Shown here piece by piece: positions 9,482-18,128 of a stretch of 64,000 nt of DNA. The notes under the pieces were generated by a model that saw only the letters and a list, made by a program, of their open reading frames with translations, searched no databases and had not been told where the DNA came from. The stretch is taken from NCBI RefSeq assembly GCF_000381545.1, contig NZ_KB906676.1, positions 124,001 to 188,000 of the forward strand. The letters are read 5' to 3'. Position 1 is the stretch's first letter. Every line of letters begins with the position of its first letter. Made by a program: the position numbers and the translations under genes. This DNA is from Rhodonellum psychrophilum GCM71 = DSM 17998. GTDB taxonomy: Bacteria > Bacteroidota > Bacteroidia > Cytophagales > Cyclobacteriaceae.

Positions 9482-11422
9482 ATGATGCGTTTAAAATTTA
9501 ATTTGAAAGCTGTAATCCTTAGCCTTATTGGGTTGGGAATTGGGGTTACAGCCATTGCCCAAGAATCGCCAAAAGAAGAGGATTATTTTAAAATCGTTCG
9601 TGTACCTGCTCCCGAAGGTTTGCTTTTGGAAGTAGGAGGATTGACGATGCTTCCAAACGGTAGCCTCGGTGTTGCCACTCGAAGAGGAGATGTTTTTATT
9701 GTCGAAAATCCAACTTCAGCACGGCCCTATTTCAGAAAATTTGCATCTGGATTGCATGAGGTTTTAGGATTGGTCTATGAGGAAGGAGCCTTTTATAGTG
9801 TACAGCGAGGAGAGCTGACCAAAATGGTGGACTCAAATTCTGACGGGAAGGCAGATGTTTTTGAAACGGTTGCTTCTTGGCCTCTTTCTACGCATTACCA
9901 CGAATATAGCTTCGGTCCAAAAATAGCCGCCGATGGTGCGTTTATTGTAACCACGAATGTCGCCTTCGGTGATCAAGAATGGTGGAGGGGAGAAAGTCGG
10001 GTACCCTACAGAGGTTGGACTTTAAAAATCCACAGGGATGGAACCATTGAGCCCTATGCGTCGGGAATGCGTTCGCCCGCAGGAATCGGAATCCTTGATG
10101 AGGAAGTTTTTTATACTGAAAACCAAGGTGACTATATTGGTTCTGGCGGTCTTTGGCACCTCGAAAAAGGCGACTTTTCGGGCCATCCAGCGGGCCTTCG
10201 CTGGGCGGAATTGCCAAATTCTCCGGTCAAAATGACTACTGCTCAATTTGATAAAATCGTAGATCCGCAGAAAGTTAAAAATGAACAGGGAAGATTCAAT
10301 AAACCGGAAAATGTTGTTGATGAAGAGTTTATCACCATGTACGAGGCTAAAGAGTCATTGCCAAGTTTGAAATTGCCAGCCGTATGGTTGCCGCATGGTA
10401 TCCATGGCATATCCAATTCAGAGCCCTTGAAAATACCTGAAAATTTCTTGGGGCCATTTGGAGGTCAAATTCTGATCGGGGATCAAGGGCAAAGCAAAAT
10501 TATGCGTGTGATGTTGGAGAAAATCAACGGTCAGTACCAGGGAGCATCAATTGATTTTAGAAGTAATTTTCAATCAGGGGTTTTGAGAATGGCATTTGCG
10601 CCGGATCAATCCTTGTTTGTGGGAGAAACAAACCGAGGCTGGGGTTCTGCAGGAGAGGCCAATGAAGGATTGCAGCGTTTGGTTTGGAATAGGGAATTGC
10701 CCTTTGAAATGAGAACCGTAAAAGCTAAACCGGATGGTTTTGAAATTGAATTTACCAAACCAATAAATAAAAAATCTGCAGAGGATTTGAGTTCTTATGT
10801 AGTTGAAAGTTTTATTTATAAATATTTCCCAGTTTATGGCAGCCCCCCAGTGAAACAAATGACCCACGAAATTCTGGGAGTGGAAGTTTCCGAAGATGGA
10901 ATGAAGGTAAGGCTAGCCATCAATAATTTGCAACAATACCACATTCATAAAATCAGTTTACCAGGGGTAAGGGAGTTAAACGACTCCCATCAGTTGGTAC
11001 ACGAAGATGCGTATTATACATTGAATCAAATCCCTGGTGGAGAAAAAATGGTGATAAAGCCGCGTGTGGTGGTCCCCTCAAGTCCAGAAAAGTCCACCTC
11101 TGCAGTAAATCCAAAACCCAAAGTTGAATCCGCCAGCAAGTCCTTGGCTTCTGCTCGCGCGATTCCTTCAGAATTGGAAATCAAAGCACTACTTTCCAAA
11201 AACACCTGCACGGCATGTCACAATGCTACTAAAAAGCAAGTTGGGCCAGCTTATGTTGACGTAGCCAAAAGGAAGTATACAGCGGAGAAAATCGTGGAAT
11301 TAATTCATAACCCAAAGCCTGAAAACTGGCCGGATTATGCCACTCCAATGCCTCCTATGCCACAGGTGTCCAAGGAAGACGCAATGAAAATTGCCCTTTG
11401 GATCAATTCCCTATCGAAATAA
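9482..11422 (+). CDS. Secreted sorbosone-dehydrogenase-like propeller with C-terminal cytochrome c domain
   Basis: The ATG at 9482, 16 bases after the previous stop, opens a signal peptide ending near TAIAQ. The body (about 30-500) resembles the beta-propeller of glucose/sorbosone dehydrogenase-like proteins, with LPNGSLGVATRRGDVF, GMRSPAGIGILDE and ENQGDYIG. It includes a calcium-type loop DSNSDGKAD. A proline-rich linker (about 530-565) leads to a monohaem cytochrome c domain with CTACH and a probable axial Met in ATPMPPMP. Proteins of this build are common in PVC bacteria and some Bacteroidetes, usually annotated as membrane-bound dehydrogenase domain proteins. The inferred role is periplasmic or surface redox chemistry, perhaps accepting electrons from sugar oxidation. 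No PQQ-binding proof is visible. Confidence 0.8.
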   Translation: MMRLKFNLKAVILSLIGLGIGVTAIAQESPKEEDYFKIVRVPAPEGLLLEVGGLTMLPNGSLGVATRRGDVFIVENPTSARPYFRKFASGLHEVLGLVYEEGAFYSVQRGELTKMVDSNSDGKADVFETVASWPLSTHYHEYSFGPKIAADGAFIVTTNVAFGDQEWWRGESRVPYRGWTLKIHRDGTIEPYASGMRSPAGIGILDEEVFYTENQGDYIGSGGLWHLEKGDFSGHPAGLRWAELPNSPVKMTTAQFDKIVDPQKVKNEQGRFNKPENVVDEEFITMYEAKESLPSLKLPAVWLPHGIHGISNSEPLKIPENFLGPFGGQILIGDQGQSKIMRVMLEKINGQYQGASIDFRSNFQSGVLRMAFAPDQSLFVGETNRGWGSAGEANEGLQRLVWNRELPFEMRTVKAKPDGFEIEFTKPINKKSAEDLSSYVVESFIYKYFPVYGSPPVKQMTHEILGVEVSEDGMKVRLAINNLQQYHIHKISLPGVRELNDSHQLVHEDAYYTLNQIPGGEKMVIKPRVVVPSSPEKSTSAVNPKPKVESASKSLASARAIPSELEIKALLSKNTCTACHNATKKQVGPAYVDVAKRKYTAEKIVELIHNPKPENWPDYATPMPPMPQVSKEDAMKIALWINSLSK

Positions 11423-11438
11423 AAAGCAGCAGTCCTTT

Positions 11439-11509
11439 TTGGCAGTTCAAATAAATTGATTTACTGCCAATACAAGAAGCCAGCAACCTTATGGGTTGCT
11501 GGTTTTTTT
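11439..11509 (+). terminator. Tandem hairpins and intrinsic terminator after the first cytochrome gene
   Basis: Two hairpins lie in series. The first has arms TTGGCAGT (11439-11446) and ACTGCCAA (11463-11470). The second has arms CCAGCAACC (11480-11488) and GGTTGCTGG (11494-11502) and runs straight into a T7 tract. The second is a textbook intrinsic terminator. Confidence 0.85.
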
Positions 11510-11981
11510 GATTTGTAGTGATTTTGCCGATAAGATCAGATCAAGCCTATTGAGGCGTATCTTCATATTTACAGGATAAATTTTGGTTGGATTTATTTAA
11601 TTAAGCGATTATTCCTCCCCTTGAAAGGAATTTAGAAGCTTGTGTTTTAAAAACTATCAGGCGGGACATGATTTTATAGGTTTTGCTTTTTTTAGGGAAG
11701 GATAGTACAGGATAGTTAAATTGTTTAATAAAATAGCTTTATGAAAATTTCACTTAATCCAATCCATTCATCTATCTAACCCAATAATATTGGGTGTTTT
11801 ATAAATTTTTAGGCATTCAAATGAAATGTTCCTTCATAAAACCTCTTGTATAAACCGTTTTTAAGTCAATTCAAAGTGTTTATAAAACTCTCCCATTATT
11901 TGTCCACAAAATAAGATAAATTGAATCTGTGAATTTCGAATTGAAGGCCACTAAAACACTTGACCCAAAAACCATAAAAAT
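11510..11981. other. Intergenic stretch upstream of the second cytochrome gene
   Basis: This AT-rich stretch has no convincing reading frame or RNA gene. It presumably holds the promoter and 5' leader of the gene starting at 11982. I could not identify a well-spaced Bacteroidetes promoter pair in it. Confidence 0.5.
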
Positions 11982-14663
11982 ATGCATCCAATGAATTCAA
12001 TTAAACTATTCCGATTTCTTCCCTTGCTGCTTCTGGTCTTTGCCGCCTGCAACAAAAAAACCGAAGACAAGGGACCTATCGATCCCAAAGTGGCAAAATT
12101 AAAATTGCCCGATGGATTTGTCGCAGAGCATATCCATAGCCCCGGTGAAAATGAACAGGGTTCTTGGGTGGCCATGACCTTCGATGACAAAAACAGACTC
12201 ATCACCGCGGACCAATACGGCTTTTTATATCGCTTGGAAATCCCTGAAATCGGTTCGGATTCATTGGCTCCCAAAATCGAGAAATTGATCGTGGGAAATG
12301 TGCAGGAACCCCAAGTGGGGATGGGTTACGCCCAAGGGCTCCTTTATGCCTTCAACAGCCTTTATGTGATGGTCAACCACAATGCCAACGAAAATTTCGA
12401 AAAAAGCACGGGATTGTACCGCCTCGAGGACAAAGATGGCGATGATCAATATGAAACCGTCACCCAGATCAGGGGCTTCACCGGTGAACCGGGAGAACAT
12501 GGCCCCCACAGCATGAAACTCTCCCCGGATGGAAAATCCATTTATCTCATCGCCGGAAACCATGTCGATGTGCCCGAAATGGACGCTTACCGACTCCCGA
12601 AAGTTTGGGATGAAGACAATCTTTTTCCGCTCATCAAAGATCCCCGTGGCCACGCCAACAACAGAATGGCGCCCGGCGGTTGGATAGCCAAGATTGATCC
12701 TGAAGGTACAAATTGGGAATTGATTTCGGCAGGTTTCAGAAATGCATTCGACTTCGCCATCAATGAAGCAGGGGATATGTTTGCCTATGATGCAGATATG
12801 GAATGGGACTTTGGAATGCCTTGGTACCGACCTACCCGAATCAATCACGTGACCAGCGGCAGTGAATTTGGCTGGAGAACGGGCAATTCGAAATGGTCGC
12901 CCAACTTCCCAGACAATCTACCCGCAGTGCTGAACATCGGTCAGGGTTCGCCCACCAATGCCATGTTTGGCACCCATGCGAAGTTCCCCGAAAAATACAG
13001 AACAGCGCTTTATGCCTTCGATTGGAGCTTTGGAATTATCTATGCCATTCATTTAAAACCGGCTGGTGCCACTTACGAGGCCACGGCTGAAGAGTTTATT
13101 TCCGGCTCTCCGCTTCCTTTGACCGATGGAGAAATTGGTCCTGACGGAGCGATGTATTTTATGACCGGAGGAAGAAGATTGGAATCCGATCTTTATCGGG
13201 TGTACTATGATGGGGAGATTAAAGCCAGCGAGAAAAAGCCGTTGCTTGCATCTGATTTGCCACAAGAGGCCAAATTGAGAAGACAGCTGGAAGAATATCA
13301 TGTAAGCGGTGCGCCTGCTGCTGGGCTTGATTTGGCATGGCCAAACCTGAAAAACAGTGATCGTTTTGTTCAATATGCTGCACGAATCGTTTTGGAACAT
13401 CAGCCAGTGAATTCCTGGAAAGCGAAAGCTTTGGCAGAAAAAGATCCGGCCACTTTGACTCAAGCGATGATCGCATTGGCGAGACACTCCGGCAAAGGCC
13501 AGGGAGAACCCATGATCCAGGCCTTGATAGGGATCGATTACGGGTCCTTGAACGAAAAAGGAAAACAGGATTTGTTACGGGCTTTTGAGTTGATTCTTTA
13601 TAGACAGGGAACCCCAAATGCTACAGTGAAAAACCAGTTGATTGCGTACTTGGATCCCAATTTCCCTGCAAATGACAATGACCTAGGTCGTTCGTTGAGT
13701 GTATTGCTGGTCCACTTGGATGCACCCACTGCCGTGGAAAAAACCTTGGCCTTATTGAAAAATGCCAAAGATGATCCTGAATACCAGAAGACGTTTATTT
13801 CCTCTTCGGATTTGGTCTTGAGGAATCCTCAATACGGCCTTGATATCGCACAAATGCTTGCAAATGTGCCGCCAGCCCAGCAGACGTATTATGCGACCGT
13901 TCTAGGGAATGCAAAAGCCGGATGGAATCCAGATTTGAGGAATGAATATTTTACTTGGATCCAAAATGCATTCAAATACAAAGGTGGAAGAAGTTATGTA
14001 GGCTTTATCGACAGGGCAAGAAAAATGGCCTTGACGCATGTTGACCAGAAAGATTTTGATCTGTACAATGAAATGTCAGGTGCCGCTTTGCTGACCGGAA
14101 GTGGAAATGATCTGGTCGTCTCGGATGTTCAGCCAGAAGGTCCAGGACGAAGATGGACAGTGGAAGAAGCCCTGCCTTTGATGGCTGATTTAAGTAGCAG
14201 GGATCTGGTAAAAGGGAAAGCGATGTATTCGGCGACTTTGTGCCTTTCTTGCCATACCATGCAAGGAGAAGGTGGTATCATAGGACCTGATCTGACCCAG
14301 CTTGGGACAAGATTTTCCGCTAAGGATATCCTTGAATCCACCATCAATCCAAGTGACGTGATTTCTGAACAATACCATTCCACCATATTCGAATTGAAAG
14401 CAGGTGGATCGGTTGTGGGTAGATTGACGGATGAGGATAAAACAAATTATTATGTTTCCCAAAACCCGTTTGCACCGGAAACCATCAGAACCGTAGCCAA
14501 AAGTGAGGTCGCAAGTACCAAAAATTCCGATGTTTCCATCATGTTGCCGGGAATGATCAACAGGTTGAATGAAGAAGAATTGAAGGATTTGATGGCCTAC
14601 CTCATCTCAGGTGGCAATCCGGACCATGAGGTGTATCAAGACAAAAAGATAACAGCAAAATGA
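11982..14663 (+). CDS. PVC-type haem-binding CxxCH lipoprotein with propeller domain
   Basis: An 893-residue exported lipoprotein (lipobox LVFAAC). The first half is a propeller related to sorbosone-dehydrogenase-like domains. It contains LKLPDGFVAEHIHSP, DGKSIYLIAGNH, APGGWIAKIDPEG, FRNAFDFAINEAGDMFAYD and FGWRTGNSKW. A helical, possibly HEAT-like section follows (about 430-690). The C-terminus (about 745-880) is the haem-binding domain known from Pirellula/Verrucomicrobium proteins (TIGR02603 type). It has CLSCH, GPDLTQLGTRFSAKDILESTI and a beta-rich end (YHSTIFELKAGGSVVGRL). Its stop overlaps the next DUF1080 gene by 4 bases, so the two are translationally coupled. Inferred function: an envelope redox partner in oxidation of a sugar derivative. 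Confidence 0.82.
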   Translation: MHPMNSIKLFRFLPLLLLVFAACNKKTEDKGPIDPKVAKLKLPDGFVAEHIHSPGENEQGSWVAMTFDDKNRLITADQYGFLYRLEIPEIGSDSLAPKIEKLIVGNVQEPQVGMGYAQGLLYAFNSLYVMVNHNANENFEKSTGLYRLEDKDGDDQYETVTQIRGFTGEPGEHGPHSMKLSPDGKSIYLIAGNHVDVPEMDAYRLPKVWDEDNLFPLIKDPRGHANNRMAPGGWIAKIDPEGTNWELISAGFRNAFDFAINEAGDMFAYDADMEWDFGMPWYRPTRINHVTSGSEFGWRTGNSKWSPNFPDNLPAVLNIGQGSPTNAMFGTHAKFPEKYRTALYAFDWSFGIIYAIHLKPAGATYEATAEEFISGSPLPLTDGEIGPDGAMYFMTGGRRLESDLYRVYYDGEIKASEKKPLLASDLPQEAKLRRQLEEYHVSGAPAAGLDLAWPNLKNSDRFVQYAARIVLEHQPVNSWKAKALAEKDPATLTQAMIALARHSGKGQGEPMIQALIGIDYGSLNEKGKQDLLRAFELILYRQGTPNATVKNQLIAYLDPNFPANDNDLGRSLSVLLVHLDAPTAVEKTLALLKNAKDDPEYQKTFISSSDLVLRNPQYGLDIAQMLANVPPAQQTYYATVLGNAKAGWNPDLRNEYFTWIQNAFKYKGGRSYVGFIDRARKMALTHVDQKDFDLYNEMSGAALLTGSGNDLVVSDVQPEGPGRRWTVEEALPLMADLSSRDLVKGKAMYSATLCLSCHTMQGEGGIIGPDLTQLGTRFSAKDILESTINPSDVISEQYHSTIFELKAGGSVVGRLTDEDKTNYYVSQNPFAPETIRTVAKSEVASTKNSDVSIMLPGMINRLNEEELKDLMAYLISGGNPDHEVYQDKKITAK

Positions 14664-15469
14664 GAAAACCAAATAAATTTTCATTCCATAAAATTAGGGT
14701 ATTCGGACTCAGTGCGGTTTTTATTTTGCTGAGCTGCGGGTCTTGCCAAAATTCAACAAGCAAATCCAAGTCACCTGAAGTCTCTCCTTCCCAATCCCCA
14801 AATGAGGGATTTGTCTCAATTTTTGATGGGCAAACCCTGGAAGGCTGGGAGGGCGACCCCGTGTATTGGTCCGTTGTGGACGGTACGATCGTCGGGGAAA
14901 TCACGTCCGAAACGCTGCTCAAGACCAATACCTTCATCATCTGGAAAGGTGGTGAGCCTGCAGATTTTGAGTTGAAAGTGGACTACAAAATCAGCGGTGC
15001 CGGCAATTCGGGATTCAACTATCGAAGCGATAGGGTGGAGGAAGTACCCTTTGCGCTCAAAGGCTATCAAGCCGATATCGACGGACAAAACCGATATACC
15101 GGCCAAAACTATGAGGAGCGGAAAAGAACGACACTTGCTTATCGTGGACAGAAAACCCGAATTACCAGCCAGGAATCCGGCGATGTTAAAGGATTTGTGG
15201 AAAGAAATGCCTGGAAAGGACTGAATCTGGAAAGCGAACTGGGCGATCGGGACACACTTGGTGCCTTGATCAAGAAAGATGATTGGAACACCCTGCATGT
15301 GGTGATCAAAGGCAATGTGTTGCAGCACTTCGTGAATGGGACCTTGATGAGTGAAGTCACCGATGACGACCCGAAAAACAGGAAAATGTCAGGGTTGATG
15401 GGTTTTCAGGTGCATGTAGGCCCTCCGATGAAGGTCCAATTCAAGAATGTCCTGATGAAAAAGCTTTGA
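14660..15469 (+). CDS. DUF1080 (3-keto-disaccharide hydrolase family) lipoprotein
   Basis: A 269-residue lipoprotein (lipobox LLSC, Cys26) with a short Ser/Pro-rich linker and one DUF1080 domain. Family landmarks include FVSIFDGQTLEGWEG, WSVVDGTIVGEI, SGAGNSGFNYRS, GYQADIDGQN, WNTLHVVIKGN and the terminal VHVGPPMKVQFKNV. Members of this family cleave 3-keto-glycosides, and this is the minimal single-domain form. It overlaps the haem lipoprotein by ATGA, which makes a functional pairing of oxidation and hydrolysis plausible but unproven. A bidirectional terminator follows. Confidence 0.88.
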   Translation: MRKPNKFSFHKIRVFGLSAVFILLSCGSCQNSTSKSKSPEVSPSQSPNEGFVSIFDGQTLEGWEGDPVYWSVVDGTIVGEITSETLLKTNTFIIWKGGEPADFELKVDYKISGAGNSGFNYRSDRVEEVPFALKGYQADIDGQNRYTGQNYEERKRTTLAYRGQKTRITSQESGDVKGFVERNAWKGLNLESELGDRDTLGALIKKDDWNTLHVVIKGNVLQHFVNGTLMSEVTDDDPKNRKMSGLMGFQVHVGPPMKVQFKNVLMKKL

Positions 15470-15545
15470 TGCCGTACCAGAAATCGGTCTGTTTTTCCAC
15501 AGGCAATCTCTTGTGAAACCAGATCTGTTTATTGTTGCTTAAGTA

Positions 15546-15590
15546 CAAAAAAGCCCGAGGTTGAGATTCAACTTCGGGCTTTTTTTATTT
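15546..15590. terminator. Bidirectional terminator between DUF1080 and NIPSNAP genes
   Basis: The arms AAGCCCGA and TCGGGCTT are extended inward by TTGA/TCAA and flanked by an A-run on the left and a T-run on the right. It can therefore stop transcription from both convergent genes. Confidence 0.85.
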
Positions 15591-15668
15591 GTACGTCCCT
15601 TGCGGGAATCCAGAAAAATCAGCCTACTTCTAAAAGGGATTTGCGATTGATTGTCAGTGAAGTAATCT

Positions 15669-16448
15669 TTAGAAATCTGAATAGTCCGTTGGGTACAATA
15701 ATCTACCATCGTTTTTGGAAACCGTGTTTTGGTATTCTTCGATTACCTTCAACTTATCCCAATCCGGATCCGACCCGAAGGCTTTCCAATGTGCATCTCT
15801 GGATGCCATATCGGCAAATGTGGTCATGTACATCAGATTCGGCATGTTTGCTCCGGCCAGTGTTTCGGCATAAAAGACCGCATTAAAACCCAACTTGGCG
15901 AAAATATCGATTTCACCCTCGTTGAACATCTTTACTTTTTGCTTGTAAAGTCTTTCTGTTGCAGCTTCATAACTCCTCAATTCATAGATCCTGTCCTTTT
16001 TTGGACCCGTCACCTTCGATTCGATAAACCTTGGGCTGCCGGTAAAAGCATGGAGCAGGGCGTTTTCAATCCTTTTATAGGGAGGATTGTCATGCGGTGC
16101 ATTGATGTAGGAAGCGCCATCCGAAAGGTAATTGCTGTCTTTGTCCAATTTGGCCGGCAAAGCCAAATATTGTTTCATGGATTTGTAAGGAATCAGCACA
16201 TATACCTTTTTTCCAGCATCTGGCTGAGAAGCGACCGGTTTGAAAACCCCAACTTTGGCGACGCCGTTTCTGTGCATCGCCGGTAGCAAAGCATTTTGAA
16301 GATATGCGTCAATCTGTTTTTCCTGATTGTTATTCTCGATGTGGTAAATTCTCAATTCATAGAAATCCCTTTTGGAGCCTTGGCCGAAGAGGTCCGCAAC
16401 CAAAAAGATGCAGAATAGTGCGATGAGAAATGGTGTTGATTTTTTCAT
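15669..16448 (-). CDS. Secreted NIPSNAP family protein
   Basis: A 259-residue protein with an N-terminal signal peptide (LIALFCIFLVADLFGQ) and two tandem NIPSNAP (ferredoxin-like) domains. The first begins at about residue 29 (FYELRIYHIENNNQEKQIDA). The second begins at about 150 (IYELRSYEAATERLYKQKVK) and has LGFNAVFYAETLAGANMPNLMYMTTF. The biochemical role of NIPSNAP domains in bacteria is not settled. In Bacteroidetes and PVC genomes they recur beside DUF1080, sugar isomerase and Gfo/Idh/MocA genes, as here. It is convergent with the DUF1080 gene and divergent from the epimerase operon. Confidence 0.85.
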   Translation of the reverse strand: MKKSTPFLIALFCIFLVADLFGQGSKRDFYELRIYHIENNNQEKQIDAYLQNALLPAMHRNGVAKVGVFKPVASQPDAGKKVYVLIPYKSMKQYLALPAKLDKDSNYLSDGASYINAPHDNPPYKRIENALLHAFTGSPRFIESKVTGPKKDRIYELRSYEAATERLYKQKVKMFNEGEIDIFAKLGFNAVFYAETLAGANMPNLMYMTTFADMASRDAHWKAFGSDPDWDKLKVIEEYQNTVSKNDGRLLYPTDYSDF

Positions 16449-16996
16449 TTTTTGTGAATGGGTTTAAGGTTTGTTAGTGCTTGAATTTAAGCAATCCAAA
16501 AGCCAAAGCAGAGAATTATTGATATGGTGCCCCAGTATTTGATAAAAGGAGAAAAATGCAAAAATGGGGACTGTTTTTTTTACAAGAATTGCCTTTTCGA
16601 AACAAATGAATGGTTTTATCCTACAAACCATTAAAACAGATAGAGATGGCCAAGTTGTCTTTTTCTCCAAGATAGAATCTTGATTGGCTAGAGTGTTATT
16701 TCCTGAAATTAAATATTGACTTTTCCTTCAGAAAAACAATAAAATGGCTGAAAACAACCGGTCATGCGCCGAGAAGGGGAATCGATAAAAATATTGGGAA
16801 TCCTGGACCTTATAATTTTCGATTCTTGAAGGCAGTTTGCTATCTTTAAATGGAACCAGCTTTAATCTCCCCATCTATTGTGGATATATTATAATGGAAG
16901 ATTTTCGAAGCCCGACAGAACAGGATAGTCCCTAATGTTGGTGTTGATATATTGAAATTTGATTGTATACCTAAATGCTATTGCGTTTCTAGAAAG
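16449..16996. other. Divergent intergenic region between NIPSNAP and the epimerase operon
   Basis: About 550 bases with no supported gene. It should contain the promoters for both divergent units. A TATCTTTA at 16841-16848 loosely resembles the Bacteroidetes -7 element (TAnnTTTG) on the plus strand, but I see no correctly spaced -33 box. A short minus-strand open frame here has no recognisable features. Confidence 0.45.
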
Positions 16997-18079
16997 ATGG
17001 ACATTAACTTTTCGAAGGACTTTATCTCAAATTCCGCACAACTGGGCGGGATTGAAACCTCCATATTGGACAATGGCCCAGGAAAGGGAGTCCGAATGGC
17101 ATGGGTAAACACGGGTTCGGGATTGCGGTATAAGGTCGTCATTGATCGTGGGATGGACATCGCTGAAGCCTTTTTCAATGCGCACAGTCTTGCCTGGATC
17201 AGCCACGCAGGAACCACGGCCCCGCAGCCTTTTTCGGATCAAGGTGCAAATTGGCTAAGAACATTCGGTGGAGGATTGATGACCACTTGCGGATTGTCGC
17301 ACGTGGGCGGTCCCGAGTCGGATGAGTTTGGCAACAGAGGCCTTCATGGCAACATTAGCAATACTCCTGCAGAAATCATCTCTATCCAGCAGCCTGACCC
17401 TATTCGGGGAAATCTGGAAATGTCCATCACGGGAATAATAAAAGAAACGCGTGTTCTCGGACCCAACCTGGAACTGAGGAGGACCATTTCGGGAACATTG
17501 GGGCAACCAAGCCTGGTCATCCGCGATGAAATCACCAATCTCGGCAATACCGAGGCTGCCCACATGCTGCTTTACCACTTGAATTTTGGTTGGCCTTTTA
17601 TCGATGAGGGAACAGAGATGGTCTGGGAAGGGAATTGGAAATCAAGGGATGGAGATCCCGACAACAGGATTTTCAACCCCAAAAACGATTTCAAGAAATG
17701 CCCAGCCCCGATGGATGCGCATGCCGGTTCTGGCGAGGATGCTGCATTTATTGACCTTTCTTCTCTAAAAGATGAAATGTGCGTTTGTGGTTTTGTCAAT
17801 CAAAAACTGGGCATTGGATTCTCCATTAAATTTAACCGAAAGGAATTGCCCTGGCTTGTAAATTGGCAGCATTGGGGCAAAGGCGAATATGTCACCGCCT
17901 TGGAACCTGCCACAAATCCGCCAATCGGACAAGCCGCCGCCAGGAAAGCAAATGCCTTGATCAAAATCCCTCCCGGAGAAAAAAGATGCTATTCCCTTGA
18001 AATGAGCGTCCTGACCACAGCGGAGGAAATCGAAGCCCTCCTGAGAATCAACAATAGAGAACGCGAAAAACAACTATAA
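16997..18079 (+). CDS. DUF4432 family aldose 1-epimerase-like protein
   Basis: The ATG at 16997 is preferred because homology-like sequence (MDINFSKDFISNSAQLGGIE) starts there and AGAAAG precedes it. An upstream in-frame codon at 16952 gives only a Cys-rich tail. The 360-residue protein has the galactose-mutarotase-like beta-sandwich of DUF4432, with VVIDRGMDIAEAFF, GGGLMTTCGLSHVGGP, GLHGNISNTPAE, LLYHLNFGWPF and YVTALEPATNPPIGQAAAR. His residues in the HGN and YHLNFG motifs are the likely acid/base pair. It has no signal peptide, so it acts in the cytoplasm. It opens a tight four-gene operon with cupin, isomerase and dehydrogenase genes, consistent with anomer or keto-sugar epimerisation. 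Confidence 0.82.
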   Translation: MDINFSKDFISNSAQLGGIETSILDNGPGKGVRMAWVNTGSGLRYKVVIDRGMDIAEAFFNAHSLAWISHAGTTAPQPFSDQGANWLRTFGGGLMTTCGLSHVGGPESDEFGNRGLHGNISNTPAEIISIQQPDPIRGNLEMSITGIIKETRVLGPNLELRRTISGTLGQPSLVIRDEITNLGNTEAAHMLLYHLNFGWPFIDEGTEMVWEGNWKSRDGDPDNRIFNPKNDFKKCPAPMDAHAGSGEDAAFIDLSSLKDEMCVCGFVNQKLGIGFSIKFNRKELPWLVNWQHWGKGEYVTALEPATNPPIGQAAARKANALIKIPPGEKRCYSLEMSVLTTAEEIEALLRINNREREKQL

Positions 18080-18128
18080 AACAATAAAACCTAAAATAAA
18101 TCTATCCCAAATAATCAACCAGTACAAT

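Noticed and set aside
12261-12848. Open frame of 195 codons antisense to the haem lipoprotein
   Set aside because: No recognisable domain and fully covered by a strong gene.
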